NCBI GenBank assembly: GCA_024138015.1
Contig: JAMXBB010000007.1
Span: forward strand, 113,512,840-113,576,839
Reading direction: 5' to 3'
Length of the DNA: 64,000 bases
Source of the DNA: Lumnitzera littorea
Lineage: Eukaryota > Streptophyta > Magnoliopsida > Myrtales > Combretaceae
Shown here: positions 31,536 through 43,909 of the stretch, piece by piece
Layout: each line of letters begins with the position of its first letter
How positions within the stretch are numbered: the stretch's first letter is position 1
Notes under the pieces: generated by a model
The model's database searches: none
What the model was told of the DNA's origin: nothing
Seen by the model: only the letters and a program-made list of their open reading frames with translations
Made by a program: the position numbers and the translations under genes

Positions 31536-33825
31536 GGCAAAAGCGAAAAGGTGAGAGCAGGAACTATGCAGGACATTCAACAAAGATAATGAATATTTCA
31601 GGGATTTCAATGCATCAAGTGAAAGCATAGCATGATTCACACCGAAGCACTAATGAGGTAAAAGTAATTAGCTATCTTAACTTTAAATTTTTAAAAATTT
31701 TGACATCTAGAAAATTTTTTTTCGAAATTACAGCAAAACTAAACCGATTGTTTTGAAAATTATGATATTACCTTTAGCATTTTCAAAATGGTAGGTAGGC
31801 AGGCCAGGCAAAACTTAGAATATTTTTTAAGATTTTTAAGTATAATCTAATTAAACCTGGATATGTATAAACAACGCAATGGATCTCGGTCTCGATACCA
31901 CAAGGACCAGGTCATTTGAGTTGCCCCCCTTTCCTTTGTGTTGGGCTGCAAATTGTGACTATGTATTATTCATTCATGATATGTATAGTATAGATGAAAA
32001 AAAAAAGTCAAAATTGGAACCTATCCTATGAAATATAATATCCTATCTTAGAATTTATTGGATCATGCATGCGTGGTCTGACAAGTTTCCATAGGTAATC
32101 CTAATTTTGTTTGATTTAAATTAAGAAGGTAGCATAGAAAACGGATCGGAAAAGTGTGGATTGCACGATCAAAAATAATTTGATGGTTTAACTTTGATTC
32201 CCTCGTTCGTATAGCATATCGTAGTAATTGATTTTCACTCAATTCGCTATTCATTTCCCTTCGATTGATTTGGTTCAATGGAATGAAGGTACTGGAGAGT
32301 TTAGACAATTAAAAATGGTTTTCTTAATAATAGTGGAGATAAGCACGATCTAAGTAGAGACTGAGATTGAGATTGAGATTCAGAGAGCCTTTTTAAATCC
32401 CTTATCCTAGAAAATATATATATATATATATATATATTCAGCTGCCCTCGTTTGAACATTTTCATCTTTGGGCTTTTGACGAGGACGAAGAATCTCTCCT
32501 TCACAAACCATAATTTAAATAAAAAAAAAAAAAAGAAAAAGAAAAATTCCGACAGTGTAATAATTAATATAGGAAAAATCAAATAGAAGATAAACAAATT
32601 ATTATTGACATAATAATATATATAAGTGGTTACGACTTCCGAGTACTTCTAACTACATATTAAAACTTTGTGTTTGGATAGCAAATAGAGAAAATAGTCA
32701 ATAGATCAACATCAATGCACTTCCTCCGAGGCGGGCTTTAGGTGCTAACTGGTGAAGGCCTAATAAAAAGGCTCGGTTTCCTTGCCCTGTCGTCTTATAT
32801 CATGTACAAGGGCGAAGATGGAAATTCGGCATTTGTAGTTGGAATCTTAACGAATGAAATTTTTCCTTTTTCCTTTTAATCGTAATATATGTATGCTGAG
32901 AACCTTATGTTATTGCTCATATAACATGTTTCATTAGGATCAATCAGGCTCCATGTAAATTGCCATTATATTATGTCGGTGAAAAAAAAAAACAAAAAAG
33001 GATACGACTGGCGCTGGTCATTCCTCTTACACGATTATTTTGTTTTATTTTAACCGCGATTTTACAATTTTACCTCAAATATTTCAACCTATATTTTAAG
33101 CATGAGTGTAGACTCAAATTTATAATCAAAATTTTTATTCTAACATTTATAGAAGACCTCATACTCACTATTGTATTTTTGGGTTTGGGTAGTGAAGTAT
33201 TAACGGCGCAATGTGGGATACTGGCAACTTTTCTTGTATCGTGCGACGATAAACTTCATCACTCAAACAATTCTACGTGGAGTTGCCATTGATTTACATA
33301 TCAAGAAAATATCTGTCGTATAAAGGGTATTAAATTTATTTAATAATAATAAGTATTGATGTCATAGAAGAGGTTGATATAGTTAATATTCAAACAATTA
33401 ATAAATTTTAACTACCTATTTTGCAATTAATTTTATTCATAAAACTAGTATAAAGCAAAATTTTGATTTAATGTGTATATATATATATATATATTATTTA
33501 TAAATTATGATAATAAAAGATAAATACATATACTTTTCATCAAATTTAAACTAAAAATTCTTTTAAATACTATGTTACAACAAAAAAAAATTTTCTAGTT
33601 GCATGTAAAATATAATTATGTTTTTCTAAAATAAATTTGTTCGGTTTATTCTTTTAACTCAATTATAAATTTTCAGTTTAGTTTGTATTGGGAAATTTTG
33701 TAAACCAAATTATCCAAAAAAATAAATTATATTTTTTGTTCCATTTAGTTAGTTATTTACTGACGGCTATATATGAGTCCCTCCTTTTACAAATTTCCTT
33801 AATGTGTTAAGAATTGTGTTAATAC
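31536..33825. other. Intergenic, AT-rich, no gene recognised
   Basis: Holds short GAGATT repeats (about 32356-32380), an AT microsatellite (32413-32437), another AT tract (33475-33496) and poly-A/T runs. A 110-codon plus-strand ORF at 32960-33292 is hydrophobic low-complexity sequence and is not credible as a gene. Confidence 0.5.
32413..32437. repeat. (AT)n microsatellite
   Basis: Uninterrupted AT dinucleotide run of about 25 bases. Confidence 0.95.
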
Positions 33826-34284
33826 TAGAGGTAGGTGCAATTCGATTCAGTACGGTTTGTGTCTTTTTACCAAACTGAACCAAATATAACGATTCGATTT
33901 TTTTTTTTTTCAAAATTGAACTTAACCATACGGTTTAATTTGTAAATTTTTCAAACTTAATTAAAACCGGTTCGATCCACGGTTCGAACAATTTATTTTA
34001 AATTTTTGCTAAATATTTTTATTTTTGATAAATATAAAATTCCAGATAAAATTCACTCAATTGAATCTTAAAAATTGATACATAATTAAGATATAAAAAA
34101 TTTGATGGAATTTATACAGATTGATGGAAAAAAATATAAGAAAGTAACTAAACAGTTCGATTTGTTTTCTCGAATCAAACCGCGAACCATTTATATATAA
34201 CCGAACCAAACCATGAACCAAATAATACCAAAACGTATTTTTCGATTTGATACGTAGTTTACCGGTTTTTCCATTCTAACTCTG
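33826..34284. mobile_element. hAT-like MITE with perfect 8-bp target-site duplication
   Basis: 459 bp flanked by GTTAATAC on both sides (33818-33825 and 34285-34292). The ends are imperfect inverted repeats: TAGAGGTAGGTGCAA on the left, and on the right, read inward on the other strand, CAGAGTTAGAATGG. The interior is full of CGGTTCGATT/AACCGAACC-type motifs and has no ORF. An 8-bp duplication is the hAT signature. Confidence 0.8.
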
Positions 34285-34526
34285 GTTAATACTAGCACAG
34301 TAATGAACTGATAGTATCCTTAAACCCTTTTCCACTGAAGAACCATGCGATCCCGAACCCCTTCTAATGCCGCCTTCTTTCTTCCTCCTCCCTTCTTTCT
34401 TTTTTCTTTTTTCTTTTTCCTTTTTCTTTTCCCCTCCTTGAGTTAAGGGCACAAGATGAATACAAAACATTAAGTAATTACCTCAAAAAGGACTACCAAG
34501 AAATACTATTCAATATAAAGGTTTTT

Positions 34527-34950
34527 TTCTTTTAAATCCAATTCGATTCGCAAACTTTTCGAACTTAATTAAAATCGATTCAGTCCGATTCGATCTATGA
34601 TTTGAACCTTTTATAAGAAAATGGTAATTTAGAAAAGAAAAATTTATAAATGTGAAATTTTATATGGAAGTTGCTCAATTTAATTTTAATAATTGACCTA
34701 AAAATAAAATAAAGAAGAACAAGATAAAAAAAAAATTTGATGAAATTCATAAAGATGGATTGGAAGAAAAAGACAAAATAATTACATAAATTTTTTTTTT
34801 AACCAAATGATTAGGTTTACTTCTCCGAACTGAACCGCAAACAGTTTATATATTACTAAACCAGACTATAAATTAAATAGTTTGCTAAAAGACTGATTTT
34901 TAGTTCAATTCAATCTGATGCTTGCGGTTTTTTTTTGTCTAGTACTAATT
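34527..34950. mobile_element. Second, diverged copy of the hAT-like MITE family
   Basis: Colinear with 33826-34284: AACTTAATTAAAA(C/T)CG(G/A)TTC, GATGGAA/GATGAAATTCATA, ACCGC(A/G)AAC-TTTATATA, AACCA(A/G)AC. The left terminus appears lost and no target-site duplication is visible. It is separated from the first copy by about 240 bp containing a CT-rich stretch (34372-34440). Confidence 0.6.
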
Positions 34951-37439
34951 GCAATACCAAAGCTAGAAAAATCCATTAAATTCGATCATTTGTTGAGGGA
35001 GGCCTTTTCGAATAGTTTACACCATGTGGTCAAGTATTGCGCTCTTCCAACCAATATATTTGATAAAAAAAAAAAAAATAGACTAATCTCTTAAGTTATT
35101 TAATTATGTTTTTATTATGGGTTTTCTAGTATTCATTATTATTGTGATGATTATTGACTTATGACTAAACAGAAGTCTTAAACACCAATTTGATTATTAT
35201 ATATGAAATCCCACAATCCTTATTTTCTTTCTTATTATAATTATTTATTTATCTATTTGATAATAAGCATAGGAGTATTTGCTTAATTTAAAGCCCATGC
35301 CCTATTTTCAAAATTCTAAAATGTATCTCTTTGCCTCTCTCATTATTTCCTCTTACGGTAAGGATCCCTCCCTATAATAAATATCTTTTCTTTTTCCCTT
35401 CCTATCTATTCCAACATAAACTCCAGAATGATCACAGGGTAAGAATGCTCTAATTCGTTCTTAACAAAAGTTTCTCTATTCAAAGCGATGAGGAACTATA
35501 AGGCACAAAGGATTGTACAGAATGGTTCTTGCATCTAACATGTATGTATGTAAGTAGCAAAATTATCTTTTTAATAATGGGAAATGTGAAAGTTAAAAGT
35601 TAGCTGATTGTTTATGCGAATGGGAGTGGTGAAGGGTGTAAAAGAGTTAATTTCAAGAATCAAGTAAGTTTCTTCATTATTAATGTTTTAATTACATAGG
35701 AAAATGTGTATTGTTGAGTGGTAGAGATTATATATTGCATGGCTTAAGTTTTGAAGGAATGTTCATTGATGAATAAGAACCACATTCCAAGAATGCATAT
35801 AGGTGACTGCAAATATTGTAGCATCTCATAGAAAGAATGAAATCACGTTGAATGATATAAAGTTCACATAATCGAAATTTTACAAAAGAATATGGAGTCT
35901 TTAAAAAGAGTTCGAAGGATTTATAATTGAAAAGATTCTTTTTTCCTACATGCATTTTCCAAACTAATTTCACTTATTTTATTTATCAAAATATATTTTA
36001 TTTATTTAAATGGTACTTCTATGCTTACTTACACCTCAATACAGTTTACGTATATTAGAAATACTAATGATAATCATAATATTAATAATAGTAGAGTAAC
36101 AAAATTAAAACACTTGTAGACAGACTAAATCTGAGGATTTTTAAGAAAACTTAGTTAGTGTTAAGCTCTAATCGATGAGTTAAGACGAACGATATTTTTG
36201 CCATTTTTTTTTTATTTAACTTTTTCCTTGTAAATGGACTAAACCAATGAATACCAAGTTTTTTTTTTAATTATTTTTTAACAAATATTTTTTATTTTTT
36301 AATTAATTATATTATTATATACATTATATTTGTATTAAACTATTTGTTTTTAATTTTTTAATTTCCTTTTTTCTTATTATTTTAGATTTTTTCTTTATTT
36401 TTTAGTAATTCTTTATGGTTTTATTTTTCTATTTATTTAATATTAATATATAGATGTATATATATCAACATCATGTGTCTTCCACGCATGCACCACATGA
36501 GTGCTACGTGGCAGATAATGAACATATCGACTTATATAACAATGTAATAACGACGATCATTTATTTGAACCACTAATTGAAACATTTATTATTGATTTAA
36601 ACTTTTTGCAATGTTTTTCTTTTATTTGAACTTACTCCTAAATATTTATACCCTCCAATATAATTCTCCTATGTTTATTAACATATATCTTGCCCTTCTC
36701 CCTAAACCAATTCAGTATGGGGTTGAGATTATGGAATCATCTGCAATCATAGATTATGCATGTCGAACACTATTTCGATTTTCTTAATTTAACTTATATT
36801 AAGTTCGGCTCACTTAATATAAATTACTCGAAATTTAGAAAATGTTTTTAAAAAATTTAATAAAATTGGAGTCGCTAACCAGTTTAATTGGTAAAAAATA
36901 AAATTAGGGTTTTTGAGTCCACTGATCTATGAATTTTCTAAGAAAATGATTTTTAAAAAAAAATAAATCAGAGAAAACTGAATTCGGGAGCTAACCTATT
37001 AAGATTAAGTCATAATGTAAAAACTAAAGAAAAATTGATGGGCTATTATTTTTATAATTTTCTAAAAATACTAAAAATATACTTAAATAAACAAAAGATA
37101 ACTAAATTGATTTTTTATATTACAAATTTCTAACAAAAAGGGAAATTTTTTTTTATTTTTTATGCGCTTGCTCCAAAGGTACCTACATACCCACTAATCG
37201 GGATTAAACTGGTCGTAATTCTCTTTTTATAAAATTTTTAGTGGGTAGATTCTTTTTATTTTTAAAACCAAACCAAGTTTACGTTTTTTAACAATATATT
37301 ATTTTTTTTAATAAAACAAAAAAAAATCTAAATTTTTTGAATTAAAGAAAATACTAACTAATTAAATCTTTTTAAAAAAATTAGTTAAGATTTTTTTTAT
37401 TTTTAAAAACACTACATGTCAAAAAATATTTTTTCTAAA
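34951..37439. other. Intergenic, very AT-rich, no gene recognised
   Basis: Poly-A and poly-T runs and no coding signal. The stretch GGAGTCGCTAACCAGTTTAATTGG (about 36868) and its approximate complement near 37200 are suggestive of an old repeat but could not be assigned. Confidence 0.5.
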
Positions 37440-37690
37440 TCTTAATTGTAAGATTTACTAAGTACGATCTAGATACGTATCTTCATACATATTTCTTTTA
37501 AATCTTAATCACAAAATACGTTGAAGATACGATCTAGATATATATCTTATACGTATCTCTTTTAAATCTCAACCACAAGATACATTGAAGATATGATCTA
37601 GATATGTATATTTATATGTATATTTATATGTATCTTTTTTTAATTTTCAACTATAAGATATGTATCTCGATACGTTTTAGATATGTTTAT
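37440..37690. repeat. Minisatellite, period about 64-65 bp, about 3.5 copies
   Basis: The core GATCTAGATA recurs at 37466, 37531 and 37595, each preceded by GA(A)GATA(C/T)GA-like sequence and followed by CGTATCT-like motifs and TTTTAAATCT(T/C)AA(T/C)CACAA. A weaker fourth unit ends near 37690. Confidence 0.75.
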
Positions 37691-37869
37691 TTTTTCAAAA
37701 AAACATGATTTTACTAAAAACACAACTAAATTTTATTAAAAATTGGAATTATCTAAACAAATCATGCAATATGAAAAGAATAAAAAACTTGCACTTAAAA
37801 CAAAAATAAATTAGTAAAAATAATCAAACTAACTAATAAAATAAAATAAATAACATAAATTTTTTTTAT

Positions 37870-38530
37870 CGAATTAAGTCATGTGTGATCGTGTGTCGTG
37901 ATTATTTGAGTGTTGTGGCTACTATGGAGAGTGAGAGCTTCGCGTTTGTGACCATGTAATTCAGCGTATGTGTAGCTAAGTAATTGATGTTGTTGTTGGC
38001 GTTGGGATTGAAGACGTGCCAACTGCTGTTCGTCGGGGACGTGCGTGGGGGTTGTGCAATTGGACATGAGTGTGTTGTGTCATGGATCGTGTGGGCATAG
38101 CAATGGTGGACTTGTGATTCGATCAATGGATTGTACGATGCTATTTGGCCGTATACTTCAAGGACTACTACGGTGGGCTTCAGCTTGTGATCAAGAAGGG
38201 TTTGTCCAATTAGACGTGTTCAGGCATCAGGGGGGCTGTTGGTTAAGAGTAGGCACAATTTGGTTCAAGGGGGGGTAGCGTCGGGGACATGTCTTGGAGT
38301 GTGTTAGTTGTTGCTGTGGTGCTTAGATTTGAGGACATGCGGCTGAATTTGTTGAAGTTGGTCTGTGGACATGTATTGTTGTGGCTTCTGTTCAGCTTTA
38401 TGGTCGGCATGGAGTGTAAGGATATGTATTAGAATATGTTAGGAGGCATGCAATTCGGTTAGGCGGTAGGTTGTGTTAACGTGATAATGTGAAATGATGG
38501 CTTCGATGAGTGAATGTATTGTGGAATTAT
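37870..38530. other. GT-rich non-coding block
   Basis: Distinctly more GC- and GT-rich than its surroundings (GTGTGTCGTGATTATTTGAG, GGCATCAGGGGGGCTG). It contains several overlapping short ORFs on both strands, none recognisable. The sharp change of composition suggests an inserted element or LTR, but no boundaries or partner copy were found in the window. Confidence 0.4.
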
Positions 38531-38869
38531 ATGATAAAAAAAAAACGCTTCTTGAATTTCACTGATAAATTCCTATTTATAAACCACAACTAAATCTTTT
38601 GTGTCTAAGATACGGAAGATTCGATAATGATTATTTGAAAATTTGACCTAGTTTCTAGAAATACTATTTAATTTGGGTTTTCTATTTTTCATGGTCTGAT
38701 CCGATTCAATTTGATTTAACCCAATAACCCACTTAATAAATCCTAAGTATATTCTAATCCAATATAAATTAGATAAAAAATTTACTTTATATCGGATTGA
38801 ACCAAAATTATTTTAATAATGCTCAACTCTCTAATGACTAAAGAATTTATAAAATTAATCATACACCGT

Positions 38870-39000
38870 TATTTGACACTAAACAATTTGACTCAACACT
38901 AAACAATTTGACTCGACTAGATTTGATTTTATTTGACTTAACTCGATACGATTAGACTCAACTCGACTCGATACGATTAGACTCGACTCGACTCTCTCTT
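38870..39000. repeat. Degenerate CGACTCGA/GATTAGACTC short repeats
   Basis: Tandem and interspersed copies of ACTCGATACGATTAGACTC and GACTCGACTC, including a direct duplication of ACTAAACAATTTGACTC (about 38878-38911). Confidence 0.75.
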
Positions 39001-39099
39001 TTTTTATTTTTCTTTTAATTTTCATTTTTTTATATATTTTATATTTTCTTATTATTTTGTTTATTTGTTAACCTAACTTAACTAACGAAAAATAGTAAA

Positions 39100-39837
39100 A
39101 ATAAGGTATCTACAATACACAAAAGCTATTAAAGCAATATTGGTGCACCTCTCATTGTCTATCACTAGAGAATAAGTTTCACTTTTCACAAAGCAATGTA
39201 TGAAAAATAAATTATTCCTCTACTCAAAATCATTACATGAGGTAATACTCAAATTATGCCCAGCATACCATTGATAGAAAGAACAAGCCCAACATTACCT
39301 ATAATTTCCTCATCAATCTGTTCCTCACTTTCCTTCTCATCATCACTTACAACTTCGTCCCTAAGATTTATGATTACTTTACAATGAGGACATTGAGCAA
39401 CTAAGTGGCCAAACCTTAAGCACATAGAACACTTCACATCTCTACTCCTTCTTACAATACCTCTAGACCCTAAAGCTCCATTATTAAGATTTTTAGGCAT
39501 AACAACATTCTTACCCTTACTTTTTTCCTATCTTCATTCTTCACTTCTCCCTTTTCTTCCTTCTTAAGTTAACTATCATTTCTTTCAAGCCCACTATCAT
39601 TAGAATAATCAAACTCAGCAGTAGTATTAGAATCTCTCTTACATGATTTTCCCTACGCCTCTGATGCACGATAGCAATAACCATCCACATTGCCTTAAGA
39701 CTAGCTACCTTATACAATTCAATATCATAAGCAATCTTACAACTCAATCCATCTAAGAACCTCGACATGGCATGTCCATCATCTTTCACTATCCCAGCTT
39801 GATACAAACCAGTCCAAGGATTGATAAGGTCGATCAC
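39100..39837 (-). mobile_element. Ty3/gypsy gag fragment (family B) with CCHC zinc knuckle
   Basis: Minus-strand ORFs at 39249-39500 and 39541-39837 encode a gag segment: GHAMSRFLDGLSCKIA, then further on the zinc knuckle CSMCLRFGHLVAQCP (CX2CX4HX4C intact) followed by an acidic stretch. The order matches gag of the family B elements at 56.6-57.8 kb. The right side is cut by the LTR starting near 39838 and the left side fades into unassigned sequence. Non-functional fragment. Confidence 0.75.
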
Positions 39838-41617
39838 AAGGGTGGGTCCAAGCTTGAAAAGAAGGGTGAAAATGTGAGCATGAACAATAAAGAAAGTAAA
39901 TAAGCAAACCTTCAATTCACTATAAAGAATATGATGCACTAATGAAACTATCAAAAACTCACGGTATAATTCGATATAATGTACAAGATTGTTCAATGAG
40001 ATACTCGCCACCTAGCCTTGTTTAAAGGTTAGGATAAGAGTGGAGTAAGCAATGGAGAATAATGCTCACAAAAAGAAAAGTATATATTCAATATTTGATG
40101 TATGATTATTGTGCAGTTATACGTATAATGGGTATTTATAGTCGAAAGTTAGGGCATCTTAGTTAAAATGGAAAATACTAAAAAGGTAATGTTTAAAATA
40201 AGTATGATACAAGGTGATGCGAACCAGAGCCAAGGACCAATAAGGATGGTCATTGAGGTGAGTTTAAGCTTACAAAAAGCTTGAAAAGGTAATAAAAGTC
40301 GTGGAAACAACAGGAAAAGTAAAACAAGCAAACCCATGAATAGTTCTAAGGATAGATGCATTAGGGAACTTCCAATGACTCACAGTACAACTTGATATGA
40401 CGCATGAGATGATCCGGTGATGTTACTCACTACCTAGCCTTACTTAAGGGTTAAGATAAAAGTAAAGGAAACAAATAAGCTACAAGCAATGTTCACGGAA
40501 AAGAAGTATATTTAGTATCTTAATAATGATGAGATGGTTGCCATTACATGTATAATGGGAATTTATACCCGAAAAACCAGGGCAACTTGCCTAAAATAGA
40601 AAAGACTAAAAAAGGTATTATTTAAAAGAAGTAATGTACAAGGAATAATAAATGTAAAATTGAAAATACAACAAAATGAGCATCTTGTATGGGGGCTTTT
40701 GTAATATGGTTACTTAGACACGTAGCTCCCTGCAAATGGATGACTTTCTGGTAGAAAAAACAAACTGTACATTCTGGTTAGTGATTGTTAAGCTGAGGTG
40801 CTAAGCAAACGTAGTAGATCAGTTGCGCTGAGCTGAACAGATAATTCTTTCGAAGTGAATTTGCCTTGGATGTACTTAGTTTAGCTTGGATTTGAGTTAG
40901 CTAAGCTAATGGTCGTATAAGCCAAGTTGATGTTCAAGTGTAGTTTAGGTCAGCAACTGAAGATGAATGATGAGTGCTAAAAGGTTCAGTTGGATTAGGG
41001 AATTAGGTCAGTAGATTGCAATAGCTTAGACTCTTCAGTAGTGGGTTGTAAGGAAAGAATTCACTTGGCTATACTTTCCAACCCTCGGGCTCAGGCTTGG
41101 GCTTGGTAGTCTAATTCCTGTCATAAGGAATATCTAAAGGGTAACATCAAAAAGACAGCAAAATTGATATCTTATATAGAAGATTCTGTCATATGATTAT
41201 TTGGACACATGGCTCTCTATGAATAGGTGACTTTTTGGTAGAAAAGGCAATTTATACGATTAGGTTAGTGACTGTTAAGCTGAAGTGCCAAGCAAAGGTG
41301 GTAAATTAGCTATGCCGAGCTAAGCAAGTAACACCTTTGAGCCAAATTCAGCTCGAATGTATTTAGTATAACTCAGGCTCAGGTTAACTAAGTAGATGGT
41401 CGGTCTGGTTGAGCTAATGTCCGAGTGTATTTCAGGCCAACAACTGGAGACATTTGATAAGTACAAGATGGTTCGGCTCGGCTAGGGCATTAGATCGAGA
41501 GGTTGTAGCAGTTGGGATTCCTCAGTTATAGGGAGTAAGGAGAGAACTCACTTAGCCATGCTTTCCAGTCCTCGAGCTCGAGCTAGGGTCAGGGGTCCAG
41601 TGATTTGATTCCTATCA
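39838..41617 (-). mobile_element. 3' LTR of a family B gypsy element, enlarged by internal duplications
   Basis: Related in layout to the LTRs at 45968-49977 and 60798-61687: AAGGGTGGGTCCAAGC start, TATTTATAG block, CTCGAGCTCGAG block near the end, terminal ATTCCTATCA. It lies immediately beside the integrase C-terminus, as expected for a 3' LTR of a minus-strand element. It is twice as long as its relatives because of two internal duplications: about 39935-40215 with 40357-40645, and about 40680-41123 with 41165-41617. The second duplicates the LTR terminus. Confidence 0.7.
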
Positions 41618-42010
41618 TCCCTGCTAGGCTAATTAGGATTTGGGATCAGAACCGGTTGATCCCGTCCATGTTCTCTTCAAGTTGATAAGGGTTAAGGTTA
41701 GCAACATTAAACACGTCTGATGCTTTAAAGTTAGCTGGAAGCTCTAGTTGGCATGCATTATCATTGATTTTTTAAAGTATCCTAAATGGTCCTTCAGCTC
41801 TGGTAGACTGCTTATTTTTCCTTTTGTTTGGGAACCTTTCCTTGCTTAGATGCAACCACATTTGGTCACCAGGTTGAAATTGCTTAGTCTTCCTTCCTTT
41901 GCCTTTTTCTTTTAGTTTTCTAGCAACTCAATCAATGTGTTGAGAGCAACTTGTTGGCACTAGATAGACTAGGCTCTAGTTCTTACTTTTAGATCTTCTT
42001 GTTCATTGGG
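41618..42010 (-). mobile_element. Gypsy integrase C-terminus (family B), truncated
   Basis: Minus-strand translation gives DQ(M/V)WLHLSKERFPNKRK, a gap, RAEGPFRIL(K/E)KINDNA, then ELPANF and FNVANLNPYQ. This is the C-terminal part of the polyprotein of many plant gypsy elements. It is cut at 42010 by the family A fragment. The corresponding part of the element at 49978-50280 is homologous. Confidence 0.75.
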
Positions 42011-43908
42011 TGTTACGCCCCGAAGTCGTAGAGTCACAACAGTCCCGCCATGTAAACCATTCTATGATAGTAACTGGTCTCACAGTGCCTACCATAGACA
42101 TAATCTACACAAGGCGTCGACGACTCCTCGCTTTGAAATAAATAGTTCGATTAATAATTATACTACAATCATGATAAATATCACAATTTCTAATAAACAT
42201 AGATAATTATAAGTAAGTCCATAGAGCTTCCCAGGAAGTTTTACATAATCACCACAGTTTACTAATTTACAGAATAACTGTCAGTCTTTAACCTTTAACT
42301 ATAAGGTCAGTTTAGTTACACGTTATACTAAGTAACTTGATCCTCACACCCCTGGCTTCATAAGGACTAACCTCTGGGTAATTGTAGGGTGGCATAGTAC
42401 TTGAAGTGATTACAAATCAGAACCTGCAAAAGGATCTATAAGGGTATGAGCAACTACAGCTCAGTAAGTTGAATCGGAGACTCATGAATGCATACAAGCA
42501 CAAACAGGGTTATCAAACAATTATTTTTATGCAATGCAACAATCAAGTGTCATCGTACAACGTAGTCCGATTCGTTGTGAAATCAGAGAAATTTCACCCG
42601 CTCCAATCCGGGTTGAGGAGTTCCATGTTATGCAGCAGCTCACAACCAAACCCAGGCTTATGCAATGGAGACCTCGCTCCTCCCACGACTACCTTCGAAC
42701 CATTGACTTCACCCCCGCCGCGACCTCCTCTCCTGTCACTTAGTTCGACTGAGGATGAAGAAGGGACCATTTTGTAATCCTGCGCTATCCCTTTCGAAGG
42801 GGTCGGTATTTGGTTGGAGAATCCTATGATCTCCTAACGGGTTGCAATGCATGACATTTTTGGTTATTAGGGTCGACTAAGATTATATTCCATTTAGGGT
42901 GTTCAAACAATTTCATACCAATTCAATTAGTCACAAATTACTCTCAAAGCAAGTTTCAGCACGAATTCAGATACATCAAACACATGCGTAAACTATTTAC
43001 AAACACATGCGTAAACTATTTACAATCACAAACATATACAAGCCTAAGTGTCCGAGCACTACAAAACTAGTACTCTATTACAATAAGCAATAACTCAACT
43101 TACTTGAAATTGCTTGATCGCTTGATCCCTTAGTCGCGAGCTGATTTATCTCTGGGTGTCCTATAATACAAATAGGTCTTTTTAGTACTTATATTTTATA
43201 GATTTTTATTCTAATTCATAATGTAACTCATTTTCCCCATGTATACCTATAGCATGCTAATGATTCGTTGTACTTTATTTCGGGGTTCGAATCCTAAACT
43301 ATATTCTAGTTTTAATTCCTAAGTCTTAAATAGGCTCGAATCCCAGTGTGACATTAATCATATTACGCTCGGGTATTCAAATATCCTATTAGGTCGTAAT
43401 TTGGTATTCTAAACTATTCGGTACATGCTAACCCTAATTGAGGTATCGGATTTATTCCCAATGTGTAAAAATCTTACATTTTGAGATATTTACTTAAAAT
43501 TAATTGTTATTTCAGATTTATTATTTTTCTGATTTCTATTATAATATTATTTAAATAACCCTATTTTTTTAGATTTATTAATTTACACTTTCACATATTA
43601 CTAATTTCTTATATTACTTACCTAATTTCTCTAATTAACCATACTTAATACCCAAAAGCTAGGATTAGGGTTTCACTTCAGAGATTAACATCCCTAAACA
43701 TACAATTAATATCTAAATCAGTAATTAACATCCTAATCACCTAATTAACCCTAAATCACCCAATTTTTCCATCATTTTAGGGCTAAAAATTAACTTAAAA
43801 ATTTCGAATATTAATTTTAAAAAAATTGGTTTCATAGCACTGTTCTACATCATATGAGCATCCTATAGAAAAATTTTGAGCTCCAAACTACACTCCTAAG
43901 CCTATTTA
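42011..43908 (-). mobile_element. LTR of family A, minus orientation, missing its first ~1 kb
   Basis: It begins TGTTACGCCCCGAAGTCGTAGAG, the exact complement of the LTR A terminus, and continues colinear with the complement of 47.56-49.65 kb (CGCTTTGAAGTAAATAG-like, TTCGACTAAGGAT-like, CACTGTTCTACATCAT blocks). It stops near the position equivalent to about 1.0 kb into the LTR, where it abuts pol sequence. Confidence 0.8.
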
Positions 43909-43909
43909 T

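Noticed and set aside
32960..33292. 110-codon ORF with hydrophobic stretches
   Set aside because: Lys/Phe/Leu/Ile-rich translation of AT-rich DNA, with no recognisable domain and no supporting exon structure.
34372..34440. Possible coding stretch rich in Lys/Glu on the minus strand (34276-34470)
   Set aside because: Low-complexity translation of a CT-rich microsatellite-like tract between two MITE copies.
37879..38278. Overlapping ORFs on both strands in the GT-rich block
   Set aside because: Neither strand shows domain content or codon periodicity that I can defend. The block reads better as an unclassified insertion.
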